Positions 1 through 12,225 of a stretch of 64,000 bases of DNA are shown piece after piece. A program made the translations under genes and the position numbers. The first letter of the stretch is position 1. Each line of letters opens with the position of its first letter. Under the pieces are notes generated by a model. That model searched no databases. It saw only the letters and a list, made by a program, of their open reading frames with translations, and was not told where the DNA came from. The DNA lies in contig NC_135258.1 in NCBI RefSeq assembly GCF_964204865.1, forward strand, positions 12,763,001-12,827,000, given 5' to 3'. The DNA comes from Styela clava (lineage: Eukaryota; Chordata; Ascidiacea; Stolidobranchia; Styelidae).

Positions 1-150
1 CCTTGTTTCAAATCCAATTAGCAAGATGAGAATTAGGAAAACAAATATCTGCCTGAAGTGTTACTGATTCTATTGCCAAACAGCTAAATTATTCATCAAA
101 ATCAGTTTTAAACATAATACAGAAGATTCATAATGCAAATAAATCATTAC

Positions 151-540
151 CTGCAACAATGACAGACTTGTGTCAGAAGTGACACCAGCACTCGATGCAG
201 TGAATCCACTTCCAAGCCAAGGCAACAGTCTACTTTTTAAAGTATCAACTCCACCATAAGTACCACCTTCTGAAGCAGTCAGACTCATTGCAGTAAAAAG
301 CTGTCCCTGCACTTTCGAAGTCAATTCGATAAGCTCGCATATTCGCCCCAAATTAGAATCACATGTGTTCAACTGAAATGTGTTAAAATTGATAAGAATT
401 TGTAAAATTAGGAAACAATTAATAGTATTTGAAATAAGAAATTGAATACTAACGTTATAGTTTCTTCTTAAGTTGTCCAGTTTTTCTTGCAAAACTGTGT
501 AAGAAGATCCATTGGCTAATCGCCTAATCGTGTCCGACAT
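151..540 (-). CDS. SPATA18: SPATA18 / mitochondria-eating protein (MIEAP), first two coding exons, partial
   Basis: Two coding exons are visible on the minus strand: 540-454 (29 codons) and 372-151 (74 codons), both phase 0. The intron between them has a GTTAGT donor and a TTTCAG acceptor, and exon 2 ends at a GTAATG donor. The 103 residues match the N-terminus of vertebrate SPATA18/MIEAP: LQEKLD near residue 18, then NTCDSNL, ELIEL, KVQGQLF, an EGG..GVDTLKSRLLPWL block and a FTA.S segment. In vertebrates the protein acts at mitochondria in a p53-linked quality-control pathway; that role is inferred here from homology. The start is the ATG at 538-540; the frame stays open upstream to about 561 without another ATG. 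The remaining exons, which would carry the coiled coil and C-terminal domain, lie off the left edge. Identification rests on remembered human sequence. Confidence 0.85.
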
Positions 541-3417
541 TATGAAGAAGACAGGTCGCAATTTTCAGCAAGTCAAAAATAAGTGAAAAGAAAGTAGTAA
601 ATGAAATGTGAAAGGAGTCCCTACGTCTGCTAAACTATCACCAACTGTAAACCAATAGTAATTAATTAAAAATTTGAATACACTTTTATAAAAACCTACC
701 ACTAATCTTTGGTGATACTTTTTTTTTTGATTATGAAAAAATCAAAGACCTAAATGAAGGAATTGGTTTGAAAAACTAATGCAAAATCAAACCTCCAAAA
801 TTTTGTCTTTGCAATTTCACAAATGGTTATTACAAATATTAGATAGATCTTGATACTTTTCCTGAATACGTAAATTTATTTTTATACACAGAACTAGCGT
901 GTTAATGCTCAACTTGCAAACTTTCCACTGTTCCACCACAATTGCCTTCCATTTTGGACAATAATATATGATTTACAACAAACCATGCACCTGCTGGCCT
1001 TGGCTTTATGTAAATCTCTAAATGATGAGTCACTCCATTCTAGTTTTTGAAAACAGATCTTTTCAAAATCACCTAAAATTTATTTGTCACGAAGGACCTA
1101 AAGAGAGAACACCTGCGGAATTAATGAGTCTGCCTGTATAATCTGCACTATTTGTAATCATATATCATCCAGAATATATTTTAGCATTGTAATCGTCTCA
1201 AAGTTCATAAGTTAATTTAAAAGGGATGTTGTGCATTGTCTTACAGATATCATATTTCGACAATCAACAATACTAAAAATATGACAGTCGGATTGTACTA
1301 TGATCTGAAGGGCAATGCGACCTTCACAGAAATAGCAGGCATAAATACTGTCAAGCCGTATAGAAGTGCAATATACCTCTATTGCGAAAAAGCTTCCAGC
1401 GATCTCACTCCATTTCAGACGATTTTGCCCGAGTTATCAAACAATCAATAGTAAAAGGCGGCGTTTAAAGAAAGGAATGCATTGTTTCTTTTTAGCGTCC
1501 TTTTAATCGTGCGCATAGTAAAGAGATGTCAACATAGTGTTCAATAGGCTTCCATGTAAGGCGAGAGCAATGTAAAATTACACCACAGAAAGTGGTTCAC
1601 CTAAAGCGATACGAGCGGAGCCTATTCTTTCCTATCCTTTTTATCTCATTCACGACAATTTCGTGAAACCAGGGACGCCACGCATGCGCGCAACCGGCAT
1701 TTCTAGATCCGCTCGAGTAAGCAATCGATTGTGCTAGCGTAACCAATGACAATTTAGGGATTTCAATAAGTGGGCAATCATAATATTAATCCAACTCGTA
1801 GTTGAATGGCCTAAGCTATGGCGAGTAGATTAATAAACTTATCATGTGCTTACGTACTACATTTATGAGTCACAAAAGAATGAGGTAGACTTGTGCGGAC
1901 CTGCTAAAATAGCAGAGCTATCAAATATGTGATCGATGTTTTATTTATTGGTATTACATATATATTGCTGGAAATACTATCATTGTTATGATAAGTATGA
2001 ACATTTTACCTAATACGTGTAAATATTTTCAATGGAAAATAGCATGCTTACACGAAGCCACCGCAACTAATTACCTTATCTGCATACCCTGATTGTCAGA
2101 TATACCCGTCGCGCGATCGTGCTTTTGTGTTCGAAGTATGTAAATGGTCATTTTGTTGAATTCTCTTTAGTACTTAAAATCGTTACCAGTTAGATATAGT
2201 CCTGTACGAGTCATTTATACTGGTTCGATATAGTAATTGTGGAGAATAATGTACAATATCTCTTCCTATTTTTTGTGTTTCGGTAGTCATTATGGCAATT
2301 ATACCATGACTAGTCCAGGAAAGTTGTACTGTATATATATCAAATGCTAGACGTAATCTGTGGATAGAACATAACTGGATGTCAAATACAAACTGACTTC
2401 AGATCCATTTATCACAGGTAAAAAGGAAACAATATGTCGTAAGAAATTGCAGAAAAGTATTTGCACACAGACTGAACATAAATCAAAAATATCAACGGCT
2501 ATGAAACAAAAATGTTAGTAGAAATGCCATACCACGATTACAATCAATTTATTGACATTTAGGAAAAGTGCAGCGATCATAGCGAATATCGGGTAGCGTC
2601 AGTGGTTCTCTCTTACTCGTTTTTGAACCAAGCTATATGATATCCTGGCAGACGACCGCTGCATTGGACCCTGGTCGCAGGAAGATAAGGTACGCTCTAG
2701 TTGTGGCTTCATCCATCACCAGGTTCGTGTATTTTAACTAAAACTTTCAACTTCTTATTTCTTTTTCAAACTGACTACTGTGAAGCTAAAAATTTGTCCA
2801 TGTTCAACCCGATCATATATATCAATTCATATTTAAACCAGTGATTTAGGACCTGAATTAAAAATTTCGTTTATATGAAATATGCTTACTACACGCATTT
2901 GTTTTAGTGAGATAGACTGGATAACAACAAACAGCACAAAATTGAGAATGTTTTGAAGCAGGAAATAGGAAGGCGTCGGTGACTTCATAATAACAACCAG
3001 GACCTACGCGATCCTAGATAATAGCAAAACCACCGAATCCGCGCGATATTAAACCTTCGAAACACGCGACACAAAAGCTGAGGCGAGAATTGGAGATGAA
3101 AGCTACGATTAGCACGCGTGACTTTGCCCAACGTGAATGAAATTTATATTCGCGATCAGTTGACTAATCTCAAATAATTTACTCATCTCAATTACATATT
3201 ATGCACCAGAGGATACTTTGGACAAGTCAAAAATATCTGACCCATTCTTTTGCTCATTTTTTAGTATTTTAAGACCGAACCTACTTCGACGCAGTACCAA
3301 TGAAAGGCTTCAGAAAAAGACGAACTTCGCAGACTATCTGACCAAGTTGCGCTGTTCATGTTTTGATGTTGTAAAATTCCGTCTTCACAATGGCTGTTGA
3401 CACTTCGTCCATAGTAC
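541..3417. other. Intergenic, upstream of SPATA18; no firm gene
   Basis: This stretch holds the 5' flank of the minus-strand SPATA18 gene and then unassigned AT-rich sequence. One exon-like ORF at 1247-1451 is listed separately. I see no recognisable domain, RNA gene or terminal repeat in the rest. Confidence 0.5.
1247..1451 (+). other. Possible orphan terminal exon, unknown product
   Basis: A consensus acceptor (TTACAG at 1241-1246) opens a 68-codon frame ending in TAG at 1449-1451. The peptide looks protein-like: a hydrophobic and aromatic block NMTVGLYYDLKGNATF, followed by VKPYRSAIYLYCEKAS. I recognise no family and find no partner exon nearby on the plus strand. It could be the last exon of an unseen gene, an exon carried by a transposon, or chance. 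Confidence 0.2.
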
Positions 3418-3520
3418 CAGTGGTTCCCAACCCCTTTTAAAAAGGACCCAATTTTTTATAAATGTAAATTTTTGTAAAATCTCGCGACACAAGGATATGC
3501 TCAAAAACTAAACGGCATGC
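3418..3520. mobile_element. hAT-type terminal repeat, one end only (truncated element)
   Basis: The sequence CAGTGGTTCCCAACCCC at 3418 is a typical hAT terminus and resembles the end of the 8247-9591 element. It is followed by a GGACCC run and CTCGCGACAC, as in other non-autonomous hAT families. No matching opposite end or target duplication was found, so the right boundary is arbitrary. Confidence 0.45.
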
Positions 3521-6150
3521 AGTATTTTTATGCCCGCAAAATAAAATGACTAATATAAAACAATCACTTTTCTGAAACATCTATTTCCCAGAAATTAATT
3601 TAAAGTGAGAAGACATACGCGTGTTTGTGTGGCGTGGCTTTACTAAAGCAATAGGAGTGCGGTAAGTAATACTGTAATGGCCAGTCGTTCAACGTTTGAA
3701 TAGAATTCCACCGTTACTTTATTTAAGTTACGGTGAAATGCTACCTAAATGCGTGAGGCTTTTCAATACTGCTAAAAAGCGCAAGTCATTTGACGTTTAA
3801 ATAGCATTTCATCGTAACTTCGATACTGGTAATATTCGATTTCACTGAAGGTATTAGTCTTGGTTACAACGTGAGACTAACTCTATTTAGTCTTGCTCTA
3901 TTACGCTGACAGATTTATAGGCGTATAATAGAGCAAACATGCTGTAGTCAGGCCTAATTTAACCATTAAGAATGATTTAAAACCGAAAGAGCACGTGCTT
4001 GGGACACCAAAAAAAGAAGGACCACAAAAGTTTTCATAGCCGAGTTTGCAATAGTGCTCCAGAGTTTAATGAAATGAATGGTCTAATTGGCCAGACAATT
4101 CAGACATCAATATTGGCTCGTTGAAATAAATTTTTTTTTTTTTTTCTCAAGTACCATCCTAAATATTTATAAGCATGAGATACTATTTTAAAAAAAATGT
4201 AAATTAATCATAATTTGGCCTTCAATCAGTAATCAATACTGAAACTTACTTCAAATTTCAGATAACACCGAACACCAGTTACATTTCTATTATTATATTT
4301 TATATATATGGCCCCTAAAGGCCATGATCCGGCGCTGCTCATAATACTTGGCTGACACGATAACCCCCGTGAAAAAATTCAACAAAATCGGTGCAACCGC
4401 TTTTAGATGGCACAGCTGGAGACACAAAACGACTGGGAATAAGAGTATCTATCCTAGGACGGAGATCGAAAAGTCTTGGGTCTTGGCTCTGTGAGTGTGC
4501 ATACTTGAAAAATCACTGATACACATTGTATTGACGCCCTATTTGCTGCTTCAAGTCCGGCCTCAATCAACATTGCAGGTGAGAAATGCACGGCCAGGTC
4601 GCATACGAGGTCAGGTCGCATACCAAGCTATTTCATTTGTGAGGACCATTGAATAATGACGTCGCTACAGCTCACGAACTGAATTCAGACGTTAAATAGG
4701 TATATATTTGAAATGTTATGTTGAAGACACTATGGTATATTTATGTGTAAAATAAAAAATTTTTGTTGCAGGCAATGAACGTACGCTAATAACTCAAATA
4801 GATTGGATAGTAAGTTGAATTTAAAAACATTTTTGGAAAACCCAAGGCTGTGATAAAACGTCATTCAGTTTTCAATCTTGTTAACAAAATAAATTTGCAA
4901 CAAGAATTATTAAGCCGATTGATAAAATGAATAAATATCAGTTTAGTAAATCTTTGATTTGGTAAAATTCTTGAACAAGCCATAAACCTTGCCGAATTGC
5001 CTAAGAGTACATTGCCTAATTACAAATCCGACACTGCGCACGGACAAATCGGCATTTCTGTGGTCACCCCAAATACATAACAACTGGTACACAAGAACCA
5101 AAGCTTGGTATCTACATTCCCTGCCAAACTCTAGGCATTGCTTTTCACAGCTTTCATTTTGCATCCTTGTTTGTGTCTGTAAATCTTACCCTGCTGTCCC
5201 TATTTAACAACACAGCTATTGTGATCGACCGCAACCCAACAAATGAAATTTCGTCCGATGCTCAATTAGGTGTAGAGATGGCTATGTGTTCCCAGCAGTC
5301 GTTGGTTCCCAGTCACCATTTGAATGGACTTCCCTGTAGATTTGACAGCAAGTTTCGTTTTAAGAGCAGCTACACAAGATGTGTACTGCCATTCAAGTAG
5401 CCTGTTTTTTGTATTAATGGGTTCAAATGTCTTCAATCAAAAAATGCTAATAAATGTGCCGAGAACTGTGTGAAGTTTTGTTATAAAAATTTTGACAAAC
5501 TAAAAAGTATGACACGTTATAGTGTATAAGTACAGAAATGTAAATACAGTGCAGAAAGTCGAAATTAAAGAGACAAAAAGGCGAGACAGACTAATTTGGA
5601 GAACAGAGTCGGTGAAGGAAAGGACAATGGGCTAAGCACAATTAAAAAACAGTAAGTCAGCGTCCCAAGATATCCGCTATTGGGAAAAAATACTCACATT
5701 GGATTGACGTGAGCCGAGAGAATAGAAAATGTCGTTTGCTCCAGCCGTTTGCCAGAAGCGATTTAAGTGTTCGGAAGGAGTTCATGAAGTTATGGCCCTT
5801 ATGGGCACCCGCTCGTAGACGTAGTCTGGATAACAGAAGTCAAAATAATTAGACTGTACAAAAACCAAAGTGCGTGTTACGCGTATGGCAATCTAAGGAT
5901 CCATATAAAATTGAACAAAAAACGGAAACAGACTTTTTAAGCATCAAGAGTTCTAAAATGAGCAAATAGAGGAATTTATCGAAAAATGCTGGGTACCACT
6001 GAGTCGAGCATAGAACCCACGATAGTACCGGATGAACGTCTGGTCCGGACCGACATAACGTGTCGCTGCCCAATTAGCCTCGTCAGAGGTAGCCAAGTGT
6101 GACGTTGATAAAACCTTGTAATTAAGTAGGAATCTGATTACGCCAACACC
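3521..6150. other. Intergenic, unassigned repeats
   Basis: AT-rich sequence without a recognisable gene. A stretch near 4305-4450, beginning ATGGCCCCTAAAGGCC and containing CAAAATCGGTGCAACCG, reads like the tail of an old interspersed repeat, but I cannot name it. Overlapping ORFs of about 75 codons near 4943-5400 occur on both strands and show no domain. Confidence 0.4.
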
Positions 6151-6154
6151 CATT

Positions 6155-6240
6155 ACTACCGGTAGCGCAGAGGTAGCGTATAGGTCTGGTAAACATGAGG
6201 CCAGGTGCAAGGTTGGGCTCGAACCCCACTGAGTTGAGAT
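6155..6240 (+). repeat. tRNA-derived SINE head
   Basis: An A-box-like TAGCGCAGAGGT (about 6163-6174) is followed some 40 bases later by a B-box-like GGCTCGAACCC. Spacing and order fit an RNA polymerase III internal promoter. The arms around the boxes do not pair into a clean cloverleaf, so this is a SINE head or decayed tRNA-like repeat and not a working tRNA gene. Confidence 0.5.
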
Positions 6241-6289
6241 ATTGACAGCAAAGCTTATAGCTATGGTAAACATGGGGCCGGGCAGACTG

Positions 6290-7250
6290 AGGCTAGAAAT
6301 AGCACATTATGAGAGAAGAAAGGGTACAAACAGACAGAACCGAGGTCAAAAAAGGGAACGTCGAGATAGACACGGAAAGACCAGAAAATGGCATAGTGGA
6401 GAAAAAGAAAGTCACACACAGATCAAGGTTACGAGAGGGTTGGAAGGAGATTATGAGAGCAGCAAGAACAAACAGGGCCTAAGGAAGGGGGACAGAGAAT
6501 GCGAATGGGGCAGGAAACCCGGCCCATATGAACAAAAAAGAAGAAGAAGCCCAAAAGGCAGAGAGAAAACAAATACAAGACAGACAGACAATCAATCAAT
6601 CGTTGAGAGAAAAAAAGTCAGTCAGTCACACACAGCAAGAGGGGCTGTAAAGAAATGAATGATAAGAGCAGCAAGAACAGAGGAAAGAAAGGGGAGGGAA
6701 CCCGGCCCAGATAAACGAAAAAGGCCTAAAATACAAACCGAGACATACGGAAAGAGACCGAAGGAGGAACTGTCTGAAGAAGATCCCAAACAGGCAGAAG
6801 GAAGTGGGCACGTCGAAAGGAAAACTGTCTGAAGAAATAAGGAGTGGAATGTCCCGAGTGGCGGGAACAACAAGATGGACAGACAGACCAGGTAAAAAAA
6901 CACTCTCCTCACTCACTCGCGGTAGAAAAACACAAACGGCCAAATAATGGCTGCAGAGTGGCATAGGCACAGACTGCGGTCAAAAAGAACTGGTCGACAG
7001 ACATGAATGAGAATGGAAGAGAAAATTAAAGCGACAAGAATATGACACAGACAGATTAGGAAAAAAAATGAAATAAATAAACACTGTGACTCATAAGAGA
7101 AGCAGATACACCGAGGATGGCGGATAGAATGAATATAAGGGAAGGTCCAGCTTTGAAGAGTGGAACAGTAGGAGAAAATGCCAGAGACGTGTGATGAAAT
7201 GGGGAAGAGAGAGAAGAAGAAAAGATATACTGACGATGGAAGTGGTGATC
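6290..7250. repeat. Purine-rich low-complexity tract
   Basis: About 1 kb in which the plus strand is dominated by A and G (GAGAGAAG, GGAAAGA, AGAAGAAG units), with scattered CAGACAGACA and CAATCAATCAATC short repeats. Long ORFs on either strand here are Arg/Lys-rich in one reading and Ser/Leu/Phe-rich in the other, as expected from composition alone. The tract could form triplex or other non-B structure. Confidence 0.6.
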
Positions 7251-7962
7251 TGGAAATGAAATCGACAGAACAGCAGGCAAAAGTGAGTTTGCAACATATT
7301 TGCGCTGGTGTTCAAGGAAGAAGTACTGTGTTCTTTTATTGTGATCTGATCTGCGTGAAGCTATTCCGGATACATATATCTTCTTTCAAATTCAAAATCT
7401 TCTGACCGTAGCCATCACGCTATCTCACGAATTCCATCGTTGTTATAATTTTATCTGAGTAATAGTGCAGGCGAATAAAATTTTTGCGGCTTTACTACAA
7501 TAAGGTGTTTTATCATATTTTAATTAACTATGTTGTGGTTCTCAGCTGCTAAAATTCACGAGGTTTGGAAAGGAGAAACTTTGTCCTAATTGGATTCTGT
7601 TTCAGATTTCATTCCCTTTTCTTTCGTTCCCCGGAAACCCACCCCAAACTCTGATAATTGACAAAATTGCATATTTTCGACAGAGTGATTTGATATCTTC
7701 ATAACGTTTCGGGCGAGTACAAAATATATTCATTTCAAGACCACGAATGGTCAAAATAGTGATTTATTTTGACATTGCCAAAAACCAATGCATGACTTCA
7801 GCTGAAACAGACGATGCGGATTGATTAATAAACGTAATGATACCAGTATGGCGGACCCAGATATTAGCAGAGCCTGAAAAGATTTCACCACGCGGTATAT
7901 CACGAAGTAGTACAGAAATAGAGCCCCAACACAGGACTAAACGACCATGGGAATGTGTTGTA
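7251..7962. other. Intergenic, nothing recognised
   Basis: AT-rich sequence between the purine-rich tract and the first complete hAT MITE. I see no gene, RNA or terminal repeat in it. Confidence 0.4.
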
Positions 7963-7970
7963 CTTGTAGC

Positions 7971-8145
7971 CAGTGGTGGGATTCAGCCGGTTCTGTGGAA
8001 CCGTCCCACGGAATTTTATGAGATCAGCTAACCGGTTAGCAAAACTGGTTTATTTGCTAAAAAATGACTTTTTGTAACAGAACCGGCTGGAATATATGAC
8101 TTTTGTGATGAAATCGGCTGACAAGAAATTTGAATCCCACCACTG
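7971..8145. mobile_element. Short hAT MITE with perfect 8-bp target duplication
   Basis: A 175-bp element with inverted ends CAGTGGTGGGATTC and GAATCCCACCACTG. It is flanked by the exact 8-bp direct repeat CTTGTAGC at 7963-7970 and 8146-8153. The CA..TG termini, about 14-bp inverted repeats and 8-bp duplication are the hallmarks of the hAT superfamily. Its interior repeats the word CCGGTT and has no coding potential. Confidence 0.9.
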
Positions 8146-8246
8146 CTTGTAGCACACAATGCCACCGCAATGCTAGCAAAATTCCTGTGTAGGATATGCT
8201 ATGTAGGATAAGTAGACAGAAAGCGATTTCAAGTTATGTAACCTAC

Positions 8247-9591
8247 CATTGGTTCCCAACCGCCGGTCCGCGGACCGGTGCCGGTCCGCGAAGCTTTTTT
8301 GCCGGTCCGCGAGAAAATTTTGGTGTTTTGTTGTTTTTATGCCGTCTAAATCGCTTTACCGAGGACGAGGTCGCGTTGGTTTATTACGCAATTTCTCTTC
8401 CGCCGTCATATTGCGACATCTTGGCGCCGAGTAATCATACGTTTCGCTTTTTCGGCTCCGATTCATCTCGAATGCGCTCCGATCTCTTTGACGAGGTCGA
8501 TTTATTACGCAATTTCTCTTCCGCCGTCATATTGCGACGTCTTTCGCGACATCTTGGCGCCAAGTAATCACACTTTTTGCTCATCGTGAATGCGCTCCAT
8601 CGAATCTCGCAAGATTCAGAAACCTAAAAATTGGCACGCGTGCTTTTTCTGTTTTGCATGCTTTTCCTGATTAATATGACCACCCAAATAAAACGTTACG
8701 CATATTTCTTTGTTCAAACCAAAAAACAGTCAAGAAAAGTATAATACTACAGTAAAATATGGCAGGTGGTCACGAGGAGCGCAAAAAAGCATGGGCCGCT
8801 GAGATCTTTCTCAGTATCTTGAGCAGACAAAGTAGGATTTTGAGCCTGGTGCCAAATTACCGACGACTTTGTCATTGTAATGTAAATTCCCTCCGTTTGA
8901 AGCATCGATCAACTGCAGAGGGATTAATATGATGAACCCAATGAAAAAGCTTGATTCAAATTGTGATTCTACTTTACAGTCCAAATTTAAAAAAGAATCA
9001 CTGTCACAATTTTGGATATCTCTTGATAACGAATACCCATCGCTAAGTAATCGAGCAATCAAACTGTTGTCCGTATTTTCAACGAGTCACTTATATTTTT
9101 ATTACTTATATATAAAAATATTTTCATCACTAGCTTCAATTAAAGCGAAGCAAGGAAATTGGCTGCACGCCGCTGCAGGGCTACGTGTTGCAGAAACTTC
9201 CTTGAGGCATCGTTTGCAATCCTATATTGGAAACTAAACAGCAGCAAAATTTTCACTAGAGTTAATTGCGTTAATTGCATGATTTGACATGTACATGTTT
9301 TTTATGTGAGATGTTTTATGTGTGCCTTCCTTACGCATAATGGGCGCCCAGCACCAAAGCATTACGCAAATATTTTTGGCCGTCACATTATTTGATAGTT
9401 TTTCTTCGTGTGAGCTGTTTTTAAGTGTGCCTTTTTTTGTCTAGATGCATATTGAGTGCCCGACATTGCATTGTATTACGCAAATACATGTTATTCTTTT
9501 ATGTTCCGGTCATTTCAATTTTTTGCCGGTCCGCCAGTACATTTAAATTAATTTTACCGGTCCGCCAGGGTAGAAAGGTTGGGAACCACTG
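8247..9591. mobile_element. Non-autonomous hAT element with transposase relic
   Basis: The left end reads CATTGGTTCCCAACC and the right end GGTTGGGAACCACTG, an inverted pair. GCCGGTCCGCG-type repeats sit just inside both ends. No clean 8-bp duplication is visible (TAACCTAC against AGTCCTAG). The left half carries a tandem duplication about 121 bp apart (TTATTACGCAATTTC at about 8381 and 8502). The right half holds the relic of a hAT transposase C-terminus. Confidence 0.8.
8929..9237 (+). pseudogene. Relic of hAT transposase C-terminal dimerisation region (ZBED5/SCAND3-like)
   Basis: The frame contains FWISLDNEYPSLSNRAIKLL followed by FSTSHL and, after a degenerate gap, SSLASIKAKQGN. This is the order of the conserved hAT C-terminal block in the domesticated ZBED5/SCAND3 group, where FW...EYP.LS..A...L.PF.T.YLCE is followed by F..L..IK. 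The catalytic core and BED finger are missing, and the CE residues after the FSTSHL-equivalent motif are lost. It is a dead remnant inside the 8247-9591 element. Confidence 0.65.
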
Positions 9592-10672
9592 AGTCCTAGA
9601 TCGCTTGCAGTCAAGTCCAGCTATGATGTGGTCATCGAAATCTACATTAAAGTGAATTTAGTGTTAAGTAGCGGGAATTTAGAGACTAAAATATGCTTCA
9701 TTACACACCTAGCAAAGAAAAACAATGTAGGTTTGACCGTGAATATATACTACTAGTCTACTACTGTTTGACAAATATTCCATTCCAGCCCCGGTTCCAT
9801 TTGAATTTAACTTAACTTTGGACGGTTGCGAGCTTAGTAGTTTATTGCAATTTTGCGGTACCCAAAGCTTCGGATTACTGATCGAATTAATCTTAAAGAG
9901 ATCAAATAACATATTTCCAATCGAACAAAAATTAGCACAACAGAAAAGTTGCAATCTGCCAGTGCCAAAATGCTGCAGCAATAAACAAGCAGCGCCGACG
10001 TCTTTCTTGCTGTTAACAATCTACTGTTATAAACTGTTGTTTTGCGATTTTGTGATAGACAGTGTTTTTTTTTTTTTAAATCTTAGTTAATCTACTTATT
10101 TTTCACAACAAGAAGAAGAAATACTAACATGATCATCAGAGAAGTAGATTTTTTTCCACAAACAATGAAAGACAATATGGACCTTTCCCCGACCTTTAAC
10201 CCCGGAAAATTCTTCCTATACTTTACCATTGCAAAATTTTTGGGGCTATTTTAAGAGTGCTTTTGCGAGTTGGCGCCTGTAAAATGGGGTATGTGTTTCA
10301 AACCATCATTATGATTCATCGCATACAACAATCTGTTTTTTAAAAGTACCGGTAAAGAATTTCAGGATAGTCTATCACAGCTATTTCTACACTATTTTTC
10401 ATTACTGCAATTAAATTAAAACTCCTAGGAAGACAGAGTAATCATTGAATTATCTGATTTTTATTTTTAAGTTTCCGCAACACAACTGAAAACTAACGAA
10501 TAGAGTTCAAAAACGCGAAAACGAGGTAATGTTTACAACCACGCTTGAAAATCTGTCTGAGTGAGAAAAGTGTCTGAGCGGATGCGAAAAGGGGGCATTG
10601 TTACGTCGCTTTTTACATCTTGCTGATTGGCCAATGTCACGAGGTAAACAAGGAAGTCGATGCTCGGGGAAA
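9592..10672. other. Intergenic; contains one arm of a 16-bp inverted repeat
   Basis: No gene seen. The 16-bp word ATGGACCTTTCCCCGA (about 10180-10195) recurs inverted at about 10661-10676, exactly where the LINE reverse transcriptase reading begins. Confidence 0.4.
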
Positions 10673-12005
10673 GGTCCATTGCAGTGGCCTCTGTCTTATC
10701 TAAGATTTTTGAAAAACATATTTCAAATAACATTGGGTCTTACTTAACTACATCTCACAACCAGTTTGGTTTCAAGCCTGGTCACAGGACTGACATGTGC
10801 ATTTTTACAATAAAGCAGCTATCTACTTATTATTCCAAAAAATCATCAACATTTTTCATAGCTTTTTTGGATGCTACTAAAGCTTTTGATAAAGTTAATC
10901 ACTGGACTCTATTTCGTAAATTTTTCAACAGAAGAATCCCCAAAATATTTTTATCACTGATTGTACACATGTATCGTAATCAATCCATGTTTGTTAGATG
11001 GGGTAGCAGTGTGTCAGATTCTTTTTCTGTTCATAATGGTACCAAGCAAGCGTATGTCCGCAAGCAAGGTAGTATATTAAGTTCATATTTATATGCTGTT
11101 TTCATGAATGACCTTTCTGTTAAGTTGAATCAAGAGACCATTGGATGTGTAGCAAATAACAATATTATCAATCATATTTTTATGCTGATGACATGTGTTG
11201 CATTTCACCTTCAGCCAAAGGTCTTCAACGTTTACTTAACATATGCGATAAATACTCTATTGAACAAGACACCTTGTACAACTCGAAAAAATCTGTTTGT
11301 ATGTTTATCCAGAATAAAAAGTTCAGGCTGAATAATTTGCCCGATATCAAACTTTGTAATTCTGTATTGACTTATGTTTCGTCCACTAAATATTTTGGTG
11401 TTTTCATATCCAGTGATTTTAGAGATGACCTTGACTTGAAACGTCAGTATAAATCAATTTATTTTATAGCCCGTACAATTTTGAAAAAATTTGTCGATTG
11501 TTCCACTACTGTGAAAAATCTTTTATTTAGGACGTATTGTTGTAGCATTTATAACTGCCAGCTCTGGTTGTTTTTCAACAATTATAATTATAAAAAAGTT
11601 AAAATTTCATATAATAATGCTTATCGCGTAATTTACTGTGTCTATAGATCTGAGAGTGTCCATCACAAAATGGTATCTGGGAACATTCCCTCTTTCGAAG
11701 CACTCCATAGAAAAAATCTGTGATTGTTCATGACGAGATGCAGGAACTCCAATAACATTCTATTACAATCATTATTTGATTCCCAGATACTGTTTGTTAC
11801 GGGCTATCTTAGATTCTATACCTCACTTTTGGTCTCTTAAATTGCTATAGTATAACTATTTTTTCAGACTTACTGTGAATCTGATTGTCATATCAGGTAT
11901 TTTATGTATTTATTGTGTTATTTTTGTTTTGCTTATGTTTATTTGTTGTGTTGTTTTCATATGGACCACAGCGGTCTGGAGTAATAAATGAATTGAAAAT
12001 AAAAC
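10673..12005 (+). mobile_element. 5'-truncated, frameshifted non-LTR retrotransposon (CR1/L2/Jockey-type reverse transcriptase)
   Basis: The plus strand encodes most of a reverse transcriptase: AVASVLSKIFEKHI, then NQFGFKPGHRTDMC, then the first catalytic block AFLDATKAFDKVNHW. After a frameshift between about 11130 and 11190, the second catalytic block YADDM is read at about 11180 in the frame that continues to 11723, followed by KYFGVFISSDFRDD and a C-terminal RT/thumb region. Endonuclease and 5' sequences are absent. The 3' end carries a poly(A)-like tail with AATAAATGAATTGAAAATAAA near 11985-12005. The copy is inactive because of truncation and at least one frameshift. Clade assignment is by motif feel only. 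Confidence 0.8.
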
Positions 12006-12217
12006 AATATATACAATTATCTCTGAATTAAATATCGTATACAATTTACACATTGTTTTGTGTAGGTCAGCATGCAAGACCGTTGAAGGTCATCAAGTCT
12101 CCTGGCCATTTTCACACTGTAATCAGAATTGGTTCCTACAATATGGATATAACAAAGGGACAGAATGACTCAGCAGATAATTTAGCTCCATGATTAGACA
12201 CTTAGTCTAGCTAGGGT
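12006..12217. other. Spacer between LINE and hAT element
   Basis: About 210 bp of AT-rich sequence with no feature recognised. Confidence 0.4.
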
Positions 12218-12225
12218 GTCTAGGG

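Noticed and set aside
1..53. SPATA18 exon 3
   Set aside because: A minus-strand acceptor-like CTTCAG exists, but the following frame hits TGA after 14 codons and does not match the family.
4943..5400. Three overlapping ORFs of 72-77 codons
   Set aside because: They overlap on opposite strands without splice context or recognisable motif.
6242..7315. Several overlapping ORFs of 74-138 codons on both strands
   Set aside because: They lie in the purine-rich tract; their composition (Arg/Lys/Glu on one strand, Ser/Leu/Phe on the other) follows from the bias and shows no domain.
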